From Alviniconcha marisindica (Eukaryota > Mollusca > Gastropoda > Provannidae), in assembly GCA_018857735.1 (NCBI GenBank), contig JABMCL010001087.1, positions 1,699,501-1,763,500 on the forward strand: 64,000 bases of DNA, read 5' to 3'. The notes below the pieces were generated by a model. The model was not told the origin of the DNA and made no database searches. It saw nothing but the letters and a program-made list of their open reading frames with translations. The translations under genes and the position numbers were made by a program. Below are positions 49,351-64,000 of the stretch, one piece after another. Each line of letters opens with the position of its first letter. The first letter of the stretch is position 1.

Positions 49351-50472
49351 CCCAAACTCCAAGCACTGGTTTACGACATCCTTCCTTCAAACACTGCCGT
49401 ATTTAGTTACACCATAGGGTCCAGAAAACTGTCAGCTAACGAGCAGTTTTTTGTTGGTGCTCAAACAGTAGTAAGTTTGTTACAAACAACTCAGATTATA
49501 TCAGACGTTTGTATTATAATGATAGACCATGTTTCTTACGCCAGTTCAAATAAACCAAAATCGTTTGAATCGAGACGGAACGTTTGGCCTGCGGTAAAGC
49601 TCAGGCTGGTAAGCAGAGGGACCTCGGTTCGAATCCGCTTCGGCTCTCCCTTCTCTTCAAAAGTTGTGGTCTGTGGACACTGTCTTGTGACTTTGTCCCT
49701 CACACTTATGAAACATTAAAATGTCTCTCATCGCTGCCCACCTTAATGCAGAAGTCATTCTGGTGGTGACATTGTAGCGAGAGGTATATCTTCCCTCTCC
49801 CCCCCCTCCATACACCCTCCCCCCCCCCCCCCCCTTCTCCCCGTCCCTAATAAGCCTTATGGTTTCTGTGGACGTTAAGCACCATGTTTACTTACTATCG
49901 AGACGGAACTCTTTTTTTTTACCCGGGGTGGATGCGCCTCAAGTTTACGTGCGTGCTACATAGGTTTATATAGGTTGCTTCCACAGTCTTGATCAGTACC
50001 CAAACTCCAAGCACTGGTTTACGACATCCTTCTTTCAACCACTGCCGTATTTAGTTACGCCATACGGTCAGTGCCCTCCGAAAGGTTTGGGTACTAATAT
50101 GACTGTGGAAGCAGCCTAGCGCCCAAGCACGCACGTAAACATGAGACGCATCCACCCCGAGTAAAAGAAAGAGTTCCGTCTCGATTCAAACGATTGTGGT
50201 TTTATTTGTGCTAGTGTAAACTTTGTTGGCGGGTATAAATGACACGCCTTGTTTTATTTGAGTTGTTTGTAACAAACTTACTACTGTTCGAGCACAAACA
50301 AAAAACTGCTCGTTAGCTGACAGTTTTCTGGACCCTATGGCGTAACTAAATACGGCAGTGGTTGAAGGAAGGATGTCGTAAACCAATGTTTGGAGTTTGA
50401 TCAGTACCCAAACTCCAAGCACTGGTTTACGACATCCTTCCTTCAACCACTGCCGTATTTAGTTACGCCATA
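49351..50472. mobile_element. nested fold-back (inverted-repeat) complex interrupted by a SINE
   Basis: A unit beginning CCCAAACTCCAAGCACTGGT and ending CGTATTTAGTTAC-CCATA occurs at 49351-49416, 49999-50064 and 50407-50472 on the plus strand and inverted at 50336-50399. Longer inverted pairs join 49411-49493 with 50261-50343, and 49897-50006 with 50085-50185. The element was continuous before the SINE at 49582-49896 entered. No ORF is apparent, so it is a non-autonomous element. Confidence 0.8.
49582..49896 (+). mobile_element. full-length tRNA-derived SINE with 13-bp target-site duplication
   Basis: About 315 bp: head GTTTGGCCTGCGGTAAAGCT with B box GGTTCGAATCC, body CTGTGGACACTGTCTTGTGA and GAAACATTAAAATG, C-rich stretch, tail TTATGGTTTCTGTGGACGTT to GTTTACTTACT. 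It is flanked by ATCGAGACGGAAC at 49569-49581 and 49897-49909. This copy and the one at 45.8 kb define the family. Confidence 0.94.
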
Positions 50473-50832
50473 GAGAGAAAGGTGCCGGAAAGCGATGCTC
50501 GGAGTGTGCTCCCCTCCCCCTCTCCCCCTGGTGAATCGCTCACAGTAACCGCACACTCAATGGCGCGCTTGCTTGCTCAGTTTTGACGACAGGAAGAGCG
50601 AGTGTTCTTGTTCAAAAAAGGGGCCCTGTCTTTGTTCTTGTTCAAAAATGGGGCATTGTCTTCGAAATTCGGGCAGTTTTGTTGTCGATAAGCGCGACTG
50701 CATTCAGTGTTCCAGACTTTCTTTTTCTGTAAATAATAATCATTAATCGACAAAATGCATGGTACAAGTCATTAGTGTCGAAAACAAAAAACAAAAATAT
50801 AAAACAATAATGACTGCTAGCGTTCTAAACAA

Positions 50833-51169
50833 GATCCAAACACACCAAAAGTTCAAAAGAACGCTATTTATTAAGACAAAAAACACAACATGCGAATTTT
50901 CGGGGTAATCCCCTTTATCAAGCTACAAAACGGCACTTAAATAACAGTTAAAAGGGTGTACTTTCTTCCAAGCAGTGGACACGAAAACAACATAGCTCAA
51001 CCCAAAACCAAAGATAAGTGTTTTAGTTCCATATCTCATTGTTTACCGTTTAACCGTTGTTTAACTGTTGTCGTTTTGTAGCTTGATAAAAGGGATTACC
51101 GCGAAAATTTGCATGTTGTGTCTTGTCCTAATAAATAGCATTCTTTTGAACCTTTTATATGTTTGGATC
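50833..51169. mobile_element. fold-back element with inverted repeats of about 100 bp
   Basis: Left arm 50833-50935 starts GATCCAAACACACCAAAAGT and includes TATTTATTAAGACA and CGGGGTAATCCCCTTTATCA. The right arm (about 51067-51169) is its reverse complement with scattered differences, ending TGTTTGGATC. No ORF between the arms; probably a MITE or snap-back copy of a larger element. Confidence 0.8.
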
Positions 51170-51248
51170 TCATTAGTGTTGAGTTCGAGTTCAGTGGAGT
51201 GTGACTATGTTGGCAAAAAAAGAAAGTGGGCAACCGGCCCAAAAAGTA

Positions 51249-51256
51249 CACACACA

Positions 51257-51308
<52 letters not shown>

Positions 51309-51318
51309 CACACACACA
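51249..51318. repeat. (CGCA)n microsatellite
   Basis: About 13 CGCA units flanked by CA. Confidence 0.96.
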
Positions 51319-52546
51319 ACCATGCCAAACAAGAGATGATAGTGTGGGTGCTGGAACAGTTGAAATTCAGTCAATATAACTTTATTTAATACGTTTGGTA
51401 TTAAAGATTGTAGAATTTGGTGGAGCATATGTAGGTCTACCTTGTAGTTAATCGCATGCCAGGTGAGAATTACCGTAGGCGATTCGAGTCTTTGTTGTTT
51501 GTGTTTGTGTAACGTCCTTCGAGCGCTAAATAAACTATATTTGTTTGTTAATTCTACAGACTGAGAAGAGCTCTAGATTTCACTCTGTTGAGCGAGACAG
51601 ATGTTAAACCAAGACTGTTAAGTAACCTAAGGATACAATATACAAAAAACAAAACAAACAAAAAACACATTATAAAACGATAATTTCGAGAAGAACGAGC
51701 ATGGTAGCCGCAGAAATGCAGATTCTGGGGACACGGCAATGAAAACCTGCTATTACGCAATGCATACATCCACGTGCGTCTTTTGATTACCCAAAGGTGT
51801 TTCACATTCACATCACGTAACGAGCGACTCACCTCGAGTGAAACCCGAACACGTGGCGACTGTCAAAGGGTATAGTTTGTGAGGATCCAATTCCGGAGGA
51901 AAGAAAAAAAGTATATTAACTGAAAGATTCCTTACTTAGAAAAATCGCTTTGGGGTCACTATGCAAAATCGCTTCTTTCAGATTTGACTTACGAAAACTT
52001 GTTTTCAGATCAATACACAACCAGTTTTGTTTCCTACCCATAAAAGTTGAACACGAAGAACTGCTTTCATTACTTTGTTTTTAGATCAATACATCTTCAG
52101 CCATGTATGTTTCCTATTGCAAGTTCGATCTTCTTCTTTCGCATTCATTTTGCTTTTCCAGTCAAGTGTATGGGTTTTGTTGTTGTTGCTGCTGATTGGT
52201 CGTGTTATTTGGGTTGTCACTAATGCGCGCACATGCAGTCAGTTTCTTTCGACTGAAATAGTGAACAATATTATGAAGGTTTGTGTTACACTTCCCAAGA
52301 ATTTTGTAATGTCCAGACAAAATACATCGGAACTGTTCTGTGTTACGGAACGTTTTCGTTTATCATGTCTGTGCAGTCAATATTTTTTTTCTTTCTTCCG
52401 ACAATAACAAAAAATCAGCGGGCCGTAAAAACAAACACATCTAACTACACACTACAGCGTACTAACGGTCATTAACGAAATTCATCGAACACAACATCGC
52501 ACAATAAATTGAATACATTAGCAGCTGTTGCACTAGTGAATTTTCA
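51319..52546. other. no gene recognised
   Basis: Contains a short dispersed-repeat segment (about 51460-51535: GCCAGGTGA, GAGTCTTTG, CGTCCTTCGAGCGC) that recurs imperfectly at 61466-61527. Otherwise no feature was recognised. Confidence 0.5.
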
Positions 52547-52711
<165 letters not shown>

Positions 52712-52880
52712 TACTTGAACAAACATGCCACCATCTTGCATCAACAATCAGCTGGTAAGAGCATGGATACACTTCGGGGGGAAAAAAGAAGGAAAAACAA
52801 AACAAACAAACACACACAACCATTTTGACGTGGCATCAGCCACAGATGCAAAAATCAGTCCGCATTGAATGTAAATAGCT

Positions 52881-55500
<2,620 letters not shown>

Positions 55501-55603
55501 GCCATTGGCGTTGAACAGATGTCCCCTCACGGCATTTGACTTCTCTCTCTCTCTCTAAATCTCTCGGCTCTGTCTCCACGCACTCTCTCTCTCTCTCTCT
55601 CTC

Positions 55604-55669
55604 TGTGCGTGCGTGCGTGCATGCGTGCGTGCGTGCGAGCGTGCGTGCGTGCGTGCGTGCGTGCGTGTG

Positions 55670-55714
<45 letters not shown>

Positions 55715-55781
55715 TTGTCCACACAGGTGTATGTGTGGTTTGTGTTATGGTGCGTGTATGTGTGTGTGAGTGAGTGAGTGA

Positions 55782-55880
<99 letters not shown>

Positions 55881-56033
55881 TGTGTGTGTGGTGTTGGTGT
55901 GTGTGTGTGTGTGTGAATGTATGCGTGCGTGCGTTTGGACATGCACGCGCATGTGGTTGTGTGTATGGTGCGTGCTTGCGTGCGTGCGTTTGGACTGCCG
56001 GTGTGGGCTTTGTGTGGTGGTGGTGGTTGTGGT

Positions 56034-56077
<44 letters not shown>

Positions 56078-56134
56078 GTGTGTGTGTGTGTGCGTGTGTG
56101 TGGTGTGGGGTGCGCGCGCGCGTGCGTTCGTGCG
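55604..56134. repeat. compound (GCGT)n/(GT)n/(GGT)n microsatellite region
   Basis: GCGT at 55604-55671, GT at 55672-55712, GAGT then GT at 55770-55916, GCGT near 55925 and 55975, GGT near 56018 and GT at 56035-56102, ending in GCGCGCGC. Confidence 0.95.
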
Positions 56135-56950
56135 TGCGTTCAATCACCACTGTTTTTATTCAACCTTACATGCCGATAATTTAAAGGAACATTTTCCCAG
56201 GCGGAGATGCAACACACAAGCCCACACCCATGAAAATGTCAAGCTTTGAAAGAAGGCTAACTGTCCGCACGAAACGGAGGAACATGAGATTTAAAGACGA
56301 TTAATTTTCCATTATGGGGAGGAGGATAAAACGGCCCGTCTCGCTCCCCTCGTGGCTTTCATTCCATGTTTTCTTCGCCACTCATTAAAGGCTTATATAT
56401 CAGTCAACGTAGTTTCCGTGTATATATCAGTCAACTCAGTTTCCATGTACCCCGTATTGATGGCGTGAATGTACTGTCAAACGTGAAAAGCCAGTCAGTC
56501 CATCTGCACTGCTTTCGAATGTCTTTCAGGCTTCTTTGGCTGAATGAATGAGTGACGGGTGTGTCTCAGAAGCCTTTATTCATGCGTTTTTTTTTTTTTT
56601 TTTTAAATATTTATGTGCCATTTATGTTTGCAACAGTGTCACGATTGTAAGTATTTAGCATGGCGTCTAAACATATGTATGGGACGCAGTATTCTCGATT
56701 CACGAGTGTGGGAGAGGTTACTGGGCTACTGAACCCGACCTCCGTCTCTTTCTTGGTGGATATAGACCCGCCCTTTTTTTATGTCACACGAGTTAGCTCT
56801 TGGATTTTAACCTCCCGTGAACCGCGTAGGGTCATCCCAGGACAAATCTGTTGCGTGAAACAGCTCAAACCCCAACAGGAACAAAAGAAGAAGAAAACAA
56901 CAAACAACAACCAAACCCAGCAACAAAAACAACAATAAAATTAATTTATT
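56135..56950. other. no gene recognised; dispersed core repeat at about 56795
   Basis: GGATTTTAACCTCCCGTGAA then CCGCGTAGGGTCATCCCAGG at 56795-56845 belongs to the dispersed core family related to the 71-bp satellite. Confidence 0.55.
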
Positions 56951-56954
56951 TAAA

Positions 56955-56957
<3 letters not shown>

Positions 56958-57027
<70 letters not shown>
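56958..57027. repeat. (CA)35 microsatellite
   Basis: Pure CA. Confidence 0.97.
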
Positions 57028-57029
<2 letters not shown>

Positions 57030-57084
57030 GGAAGGAAAATTAGTAAGATAGGATTACGAACAACTGTCAATATGCACGCTAGGT

Positions 57085-57445
57085 CCTCGATTTAAACAGT
57101 CGAAGCGTTGAGGGTTCGAATCATAATTTCGGCAGCAAGCTCTCTGTTCGTCTGCGCGCCACGTGAAATTGCTGCCATCTCGGCGCGTTCTGTGTACACT
57201 AACCAACCACTTCATGCAAAGCCACACACGCAGCTAGCATGGTGTTTAGCTGTAACCTGCCACCTGCCCTTTTGACAGAATGACCGGGACCTTTTACGTG
57301 CTACAGCGGTAATAGGGGGTGGAAGGGATACGAAAATAAGATTCATCAAAGACAGCTGACCCTGTAGAAAATTATCCCGCCGCTCCTGCCGGGATTCGAG
57401 CCCCGGCCGCGACCTCAGTTTGGATCACCTGAGTCCGGATCTGTA
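57085..57445 (-). mobile_element. probable tRNA-derived SINE of a third family
   Basis: On the minus strand GAGGTCGCGGCCGGGGCTCG then AATCCCGG resembles a tRNA B box region, followed by a body with CACGTAAAAGGTCCCGGTCA. A second B-box-like GGGTTCGAATC is present on the plus strand near 57110. No target-site duplication was identified. Confidence 0.4.
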
Positions 57446-58040
57446 ACCCCGCTCCACATGTGTACGCATCGGTATTAAAGAACCCACAGCAACTGCAGCA
57501 AACTTAGGCCCAGGCCATTAAAGTCTCTAATAATTCAAACAGCGTTCAAAACCAAAACTGAGGCAGAGTACGTAGTGCGGATTAGTTTCCCGCGGATAAA
57601 ATCACCTTTATGGCAAGAACGTGTACATTGCGAAAGTACCGACAGCTACAATATGCATAGGCGCAGGTTTGCATGTCAGACGTTTAACTTTAGTGTAGGC
57701 CCTATGCCCGCATTTAGCGACCTTTATTTGCTACTGACATTTACGGCAATGAGTCGACTCAGACTGTGAGCGTGCAGGCATACACTGAGACTCTTCAGAC
57801 TAAGTTGATATGAGGAAGCTAAATACAACTTTAGAAGAGCTATGGTTAAGAGTTACGGTTCTAAACCGCTACTTGGAATCATCTCTCTCTCTCTCTCTCT
57901 CCATCCAGTGATCGCGCTAGCTATTTTTCAGACCGGCGTGACAGCCATCTACAAGGGTGAAGGTAGTGAAAGTGGTTCACGGAAACCGATCAGAGATAAC
58001 TGTAACCGGTCAGGTCCTTTGTAGATACTACTACTACTAC
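57446..58040. other. no gene recognised
   Basis: Short CT run near 57882-57900; otherwise nothing recognised. Confidence 0.5.
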
Positions 58041-58989
<949 letters not shown>

Positions 58990-59059
58990 AGGGTGGGTGG
59001 CTGGGTGCCTGTGAGGGTGTGGGTGTGAGTGCATACACCGTTCAACAACAACAACAAAA

Positions 59060-59061
<2 letters not shown>

Positions 59062-59097
<36 letters not shown>

Positions 59098-59118
59098 TAT
59101 ATATATATATATATATAT
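59062..59118. repeat. (TA)n microsatellite
   Basis: TA alternation with one ATAATATTATA break. Confidence 0.95.
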
Positions 59119-59515
59119 GGATGGACAACTTAGTCTGTCAAGCAAATATCGATTATTAATCAAAATGACTGAAAACAACAACAACAAAAGAAGAAGAGGA
59201 AGAAGATTCCTTTGTTTTTTTGAACAGTGTATTAGTAATTCTGTAAGTGGTGGCGAGTCTGACCAGACCTGCTTTGCAGCTCTGCTGTCTCTGCCGGTGG
59301 CTAAAGTCCAGCGAGTGACGACAGCTACGGTTACGGCGGTTCAGTAGGCCGGCCATGGTAAGTGCATACTCGTTTGAAGTTGGGTCGACTCGTGTGAACT
59401 TTACACTTGGATATCGTGCCCTGTACGTGCTTCTTTCTGTCAACAACTCTCTGTCGTGACACGCTTTTATGCCGTGGGTAGTGTGGACACAGATACAGAA
59501 TGGCATGCATACTGA
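59119..59515. other. no gene recognised
   Basis: A 76-codon plus frame (59117-59347) with an Asn/Arg-rich stretch from AAC and AGA repeats; no family recognised. Confidence 0.45.
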
Positions 59516-59519
59516 TATT

Positions 59520-59774
59520 TATGCAGCGCGCGTGCGCGCGGACACACACATACCTACACACGAACATGCACGCACGGCACACACATACAAACACACATGC
59601 GCACGGTCGCGCGCGCGCACGCAAACACACACACACGCTTATGACCGCGCACACACGCCAACATATTCACACACACTCATGCACCCACGCAGCAACACAT
59701 ACTGACAGACAAATAGACAGACAGACAAACAGACGGACGGACAGACAGACAGACAGATAAGCAGACAGACAACA

Positions 59775-59812
<38 letters not shown>

Positions 59813-59920
59813 CGCGCGCGCACGCACGCACGCACGCCACGACAGCGCACTCACGCATACACAAACGCGCATGCGCCTACGCAGGAACACATACGGGCAG
59901 ACAGACAACACACACGAACC

Positions 59921-59963
<43 letters not shown>

Positions 59964-60003
59964 ACACACACACACACACACACACAACACACACACACAC
60001 ACA
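59520..60003. repeat. compound CA/CGCA/CAGA microsatellite region
   Basis: Interrupted CA, GCAC, GACA and CGCG repeats; CAGA tetranucleotides at about 59703-59776; purer CA at 59929-60002. Confidence 0.95.
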
Positions 60004-62090
60004 TGAGACACAAATTTTAGGTCACCTTAATACGTTGCTCAGTTTGTTTTACAGTTTCAACGTCTTTAGAAGAAGAAAGAAAAAAACAATGGGGGAGGGG
60101 GGCGGGGGGGGGGGGGGGGGGGGGGCGGGGAGAAGGTCCCTGCTCCACAAGACAGCACAGTCAATAGGAATAAGCAGGCAGGTAGCGATTAACAGAACAG
60201 AAACTGAGAACTTGGAATCTTGAATCGAAAAAGCTTTTATCATGCTTTGAAAACTGAGTTGGCTACGAAAATTATAAATCAATGGTGAAACAAATAATAT
60301 ATCCAGGTATAGAGAATCTTCGAGACAGACCAGTACGGACTAAGCTGTTTTTGTTGTCGTTGTTTTTGTCAGTTAATACCCCCATTTTCTATTCTTCTAA
60401 TCGCTATCTTCCTGTTTGTTCTTATTGAATGTGCCATCTTAGTTTTGCACACCACACTCCCCACCCCACGCCACCCCACCCCACCCCACCCCAAAATATT
60501 TAAAATCCTAATAAAAAAGTAAAAAGGCTCCAGCACATTAATACAAACGTTCGAAAACAAACATAGCTACGTATAAATTGACCTCAAATGTATCTCTCCT
60601 GAGTCCGTGTTTAGGCGATTGTAGGCGCAAAAACTACCCCTGGGCAGACAAATACGTGACATGACACCGAATCAATGACCACCGGACAAATGACCACCAG
60701 GGCAAGACAAAATAATACACAAATTGAAGGGGGACCCCCTCCCCCCCCCCCCCCACCCTAAACAACAACATCCACCAACAGTTACTGAATCAATGGATCA
60801 CTCTAAGTGGGGGTGGGGGGGAGGGTGGGGGTGGGGGGGTGGGGGGTAGTAGTGCCAGTACAGGCTGCATGACGTATCGATGCCACTGCCCTGACAAAGA
60901 AATAGTACAGGAAAGCAGTCAACGTTTTGACTGCATAGACATAACCATAAGACATTTCGATGAAGAAAAGAAGACGGTGTCAAGTCTTCGCCAAATCTAC
61001 GCCGACCTTATAATACGAGGGTAATAAAATGTGCCCGTTTTGCGTAGGCCACGAATTACATTGGTAGCCCAGCTGTGGTTTCTGGGGAGAGACCCATCCA
61101 CACGCCCCACGCAGTCGCCGATCTCAACCAATCAGAGACGCGAAATGTTGCTATTTTTAGTGCGGATTTTTGTCTCACACGCTGGTATCACAAACAACGG
61201 CTCGGCACACACTGATTCAGTGCGGTTTTGTCGTTTTTGGTTCAATCGCCCTAACGCAGCAAAATGGTTGTAAGGGTGCCTACAGGGTAATCGACTTAGA
61301 ACAATTTCCAGTTCGAATCAAACACCATGCAATGACTAAAAATTTAAAAGCAAAACAAACAACAAAAAAGCACCACTTAACCCATAATTTGAAACAGAAT
61401 GAGGCCCAGGGTACTTGGGTCGTAGAATCGACAAACAAAGGGAGTTAATTTGACGCCTGCCAGGTGAAAGCGTAGGCAAGTCAAGTCTTTGGTAGTACAT
61501 GTTCATGTGGCGTCTTTCGAGCGCAAATCCACTCCGTTTGCGTAGCTTATAATTAATAATTCTAGGTTCCTATGCCTCTGCTTAGAACAGAACGCGAGCC
61601 GCACGTGATCACGGGGGCGAAATGTGCTGCACCGGCTATATCACGATACTTACAGACTGACTGACTGAGTGACTGATCGATTCATTGATACTCTGCACAA
61701 TACCAAAATAGAACCAGGCCAGCCAAGGAGAAGGTCGGCTATAATCCGCATCTTCAGTCCTCGCGATGTAGGTTAACCCCACAGAGATCAATAACTGATG
61801 ATGATAGATTCCTGTGCCGTGCGCACTCAGCAATATGTTGCCGTGGTCACACGTTGGCGGTGTGATAGCCCCATGTTTCATCCAAGGACTACGTGACGGC
61901 AACTGCAGCATGTCGGCCCGGCAGTGTCATACGGCTATCCGCCTATAAGTATAATTGTTGGAGCCTAACAGCGTTGCAACTACACCACTTGGGTGGATAT
62001 TCAGGCCGCACTGTAAAAAGCTACAGTCACTGATGCGACAAGAGCGCAGTGAGTCTGCTCGAGAGCGGAGAATAGCGCAATATAAAAGCG
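60004..62090. other. no gene recognised
   Basis: Poly-G run near 60107-60125 and C/G-rich runs near 60.74 and 60.82 kb. The plus frame 60839-61024 looks codon-like but matches no family I know. A dispersed-repeat segment lies at 61466-61527. Confidence 0.45.
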
Positions 62091-62091
62091 A

Positions 62092-62258
62092 TCAACAACG
62101 TCTGCTCCCTCTTCCCCCACCTCCATACCCCTTTCTCCCCCTTCTCCCCGTCCCTCATAAGCCTTGTGGTTTCTGTGGACGTTAAGCACCATGTTTACTT
62201 ACTGTTTTATGTGTGAGCCGGTTTGGCCTAGCGGTATGGCATTAGGTTGGTAACCGGA

Positions 62259-62262
<4 letters not shown>
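62092..62262 (+). mobile_element. SINE tail followed directly by a SINE head
   Basis: 62100-62203 is the C-rich stretch and tail (CCCCGTCCCTCATAAGCC, GTTTCTGTGGACGTTAAGCA, ending GTTTACTTACT). From 62215 a head begins (GAGCCGGTTTGGCCTAGCGG, GGTTGGTAACCGGAAG) and is cut off by GT repeats. Confidence 0.85.
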
Positions 62263-62305
<43 letters not shown>

Positions 62306-62306
62306 G

Positions 62307-62361
<55 letters not shown>

Positions 62362-62382
62362 TGTGTGTGTGCGTGTGTGTTC
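62263..62382. repeat. (GT)n microsatellite
   Basis: About 120 bp of GT with TTGTTG and GAG breaks. Confidence 0.96.
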
Positions 62383-64000
62383 AAGGTCGGATTATGTTGG
62401 ACGTTATAAACTGTTCCGCACCACTCCCTTCGTGATAGCAGTATAACTTTGTTAACCTTTGCCGGCTCATACTTCTGTCCCCGACCTTGACAAAAACCAG
62501 ACCAAAACAAAACGCACAAAAAAATATTTGAAAATTCGGCGAGCGAACGTTTCAACGTTCAGAGTCGTGCGCGAGTTATGACACTGTTCACCAGACTCAC
62601 TGAAAAGCCCTTCCGGCGTGTTCATCACGTCGTGACTCCGACTGTGTCGGCGACGGCTCTGGTTCTGCATGTACCAAGACGTGCAGTGATGTCTCTCACC
62701 CCTTTTTGTCACTGTTTCGCTAATTGGGGAGGGCAATTGCCGAGACAGTGCCCATAAATTACATCAGTGATTCATGCTGTGCATAAACAGGGACCATGCA
62801 TATAATTATACACGTGTACAAATGCAACGCCGGGCTCCAAGGTCATAAAACTGGTATGAGGAAACAGGTCGGACACATGCTAAGTTCATGACCACGACTC
62901 CTCCGTCCCTGATTCAATTAACCCAAGCAATTTGTTATATACTATGATAGTGAACCAGCACTGAAGCAAAGTTTCCTCAACATGCATATTCTAAACGGTT
63001 CAGAAGGTACAGGCCAGACAGATCACGAAGCGGTTCGTGAGAGAGATGACGATTGGATACTGGCTATGCAGAAAACACCGTCCAGTGTCTCAGTTCACCT
63101 GTCGCACATTGCCGCTTCACTGATGATCAGCTGCGCAAGAGGTACGTGCTCACATCACCTGGTGAAAAATATCAGTGGACACGGAAGACGTCTGGGTAGT
63201 TGTGCGTCACAATTGACGATATTTTGTGCATCCGTCAGTTTCCGTCGTTGACTCTGTCAAGTCGTGTCCCAAATTGAACGCAAGAGCAACGGAACATTTT
63301 AAAGGAAATATTGCCGTCTCAAAATAGGGTTTGTCCATAACTGAGGCCGGCCCTTCTCCAGCAGGTGAAGGAGGTCAAAATAAAAATTTAGCATCGACGA
63401 TTTTGTTTTCAAATGCTGCGTTGATTTTGATTTTGTTTACAGATTACGATGCGGTTCGTGAGAGAGATCACGATTGGATACTGGCTATGAATACTGTTTT
63501 ACAGCAGAGTCACGCTTACCTTCACTGGCGCAAGAGTGACATTTATCGTGTTTTTGTTTTTCGTTGTTTTTTTCTTTTTTTCTTTAACAGTCGAGTCCCG
63601 CTTACTATCACTGACGCAAGAGGATTTCCTGCGTCAGTGACGGTAAGCGGGACTCGACTGACTTGAGGGGTCACAGTTTTTGTTTGTTTGCTATTTGTTG
63701 TTTTCTACTTTAACAGTCGAGTTATGGAAGAAGAAAAGAAGAAGAAAAACAAACAGCAAACAAAACAACAACAACAACAAAAACAACCCACAGCAACAAA
63801 CAAAAACACGTCAAGTGTCACTGTTGGCCCTGGATACCCGCGGCCTTTTGTTCTCGTTCCTCGGGCGACGTGACCTCGCAACTTTTGTTTTTCATTAAAA
63901 TGAACACTTGTCGAGCGCTTACCTCGAGATGAGCCGTAAGCACATCACAATGGCGACTATGGTTCCTATGTCCCTTTGACAACATTACTACGCCGTGAGC
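62383..64000. other. no gene recognised; short duplications and a palindrome
   Basis: A duplicated segment of about 43 bp (63030-63072 and 63450-63491) and a palindrome (63588-63660) are present. Open frames crossing the duplication share AVRERD and DWILAM but match no known domain. Confidence 0.5.
63588..63660. repeat. palindrome, 31-bp arms, 11-bp loop
   Basis: Arms 63588-63618 and 63630-63660 pair with two mismatches (CAGTCGAGTCCCGCTTAC to CACTGACGCA). Confidence 0.92.

Noticed and set aside
49584..49640. tRNA gene suggested by A and B boxes
   Set aside because: The tRNA-like part is the head of a 315-bp SINE with target-site duplication; no complete cloverleaf or acceptor stem.
60839..61024. 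61-codon plus-strand frame with Cys pairs
   Set aside because: Codon-like in appearance but single, short and without recognised family or splice context.

Overview
This is eukaryotic (invertebrate animal) genomic DNA. Genes are sparse and split by long introns, spliceosomal GT/AG signals are clear, and the non-coding sequence is packed with long dinucleotide microsatellites, tRNA-derived SINEs, fold-back elements and one 71-bp satellite. The protein sequence and the repeat style fit a lophotrochozoan, most likely a marine gastropod mollusc. The species-level call is inference.

One gene is well supported. It is the orthologue of the vertebrate CREB3L1/CREB3L2 (OASIS/BBF2H7) membrane-anchored bZIP transcription factors and lies on the minus strand from about 38.3 kb down to 1.77 kb. 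I rebuilt nine coding exons per transcript with compatible splice phases. The order is acidic activation region, three KxE-type motifs, the TPP/SDSDGSQSP region, the ATB segment, the basic region and leucine zipper, one membrane span, a site-1-protease-like motif, and a glycosylatable luminal tail. Two different first exons, at 38.2 kb and 32.1 kb, both end in phase 0 and both join exon 2 in frame, predicting proteins of 588 and 635 residues. The distal one resembles the CREB3L2 N-terminus and the proximal one does not. A candidate poly(A) signal lies at 349-354.

The only other coding piece I can name is at 46.34-46.53 kb, minus strand. It is a signal peptide plus the first residues of a GH3 beta-xylosidase-like glycoside hydrolase, ending at a splice donor, with no further GH3 exon recognised in the window. 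It would be transcribed toward the CREB3L gene on the same strand.

Layout: 1-1.77 kb 3' UTR and downstream; 1.77-16.65 kb the exon-dense 3' half of CREB3L; 16.65-32 kb a large intron with SINEs, palindromes and a transposon-like block of TTTTGTCGCGACAAAA palindromes; 32-38.3 kb two alternative promoters separated by a CpG-poor block; 38.3-64 kb intergenic, repeat-rich sequence with the GH3 exon, the 71-bp satellite (43.7-44.8 kb), a nested fold-back/SINE complex (49.35-50.5 kb) and very long CA/CT/TA tracts. All coordinates, phases and similarities were read by eye. No alignment or database search was run.
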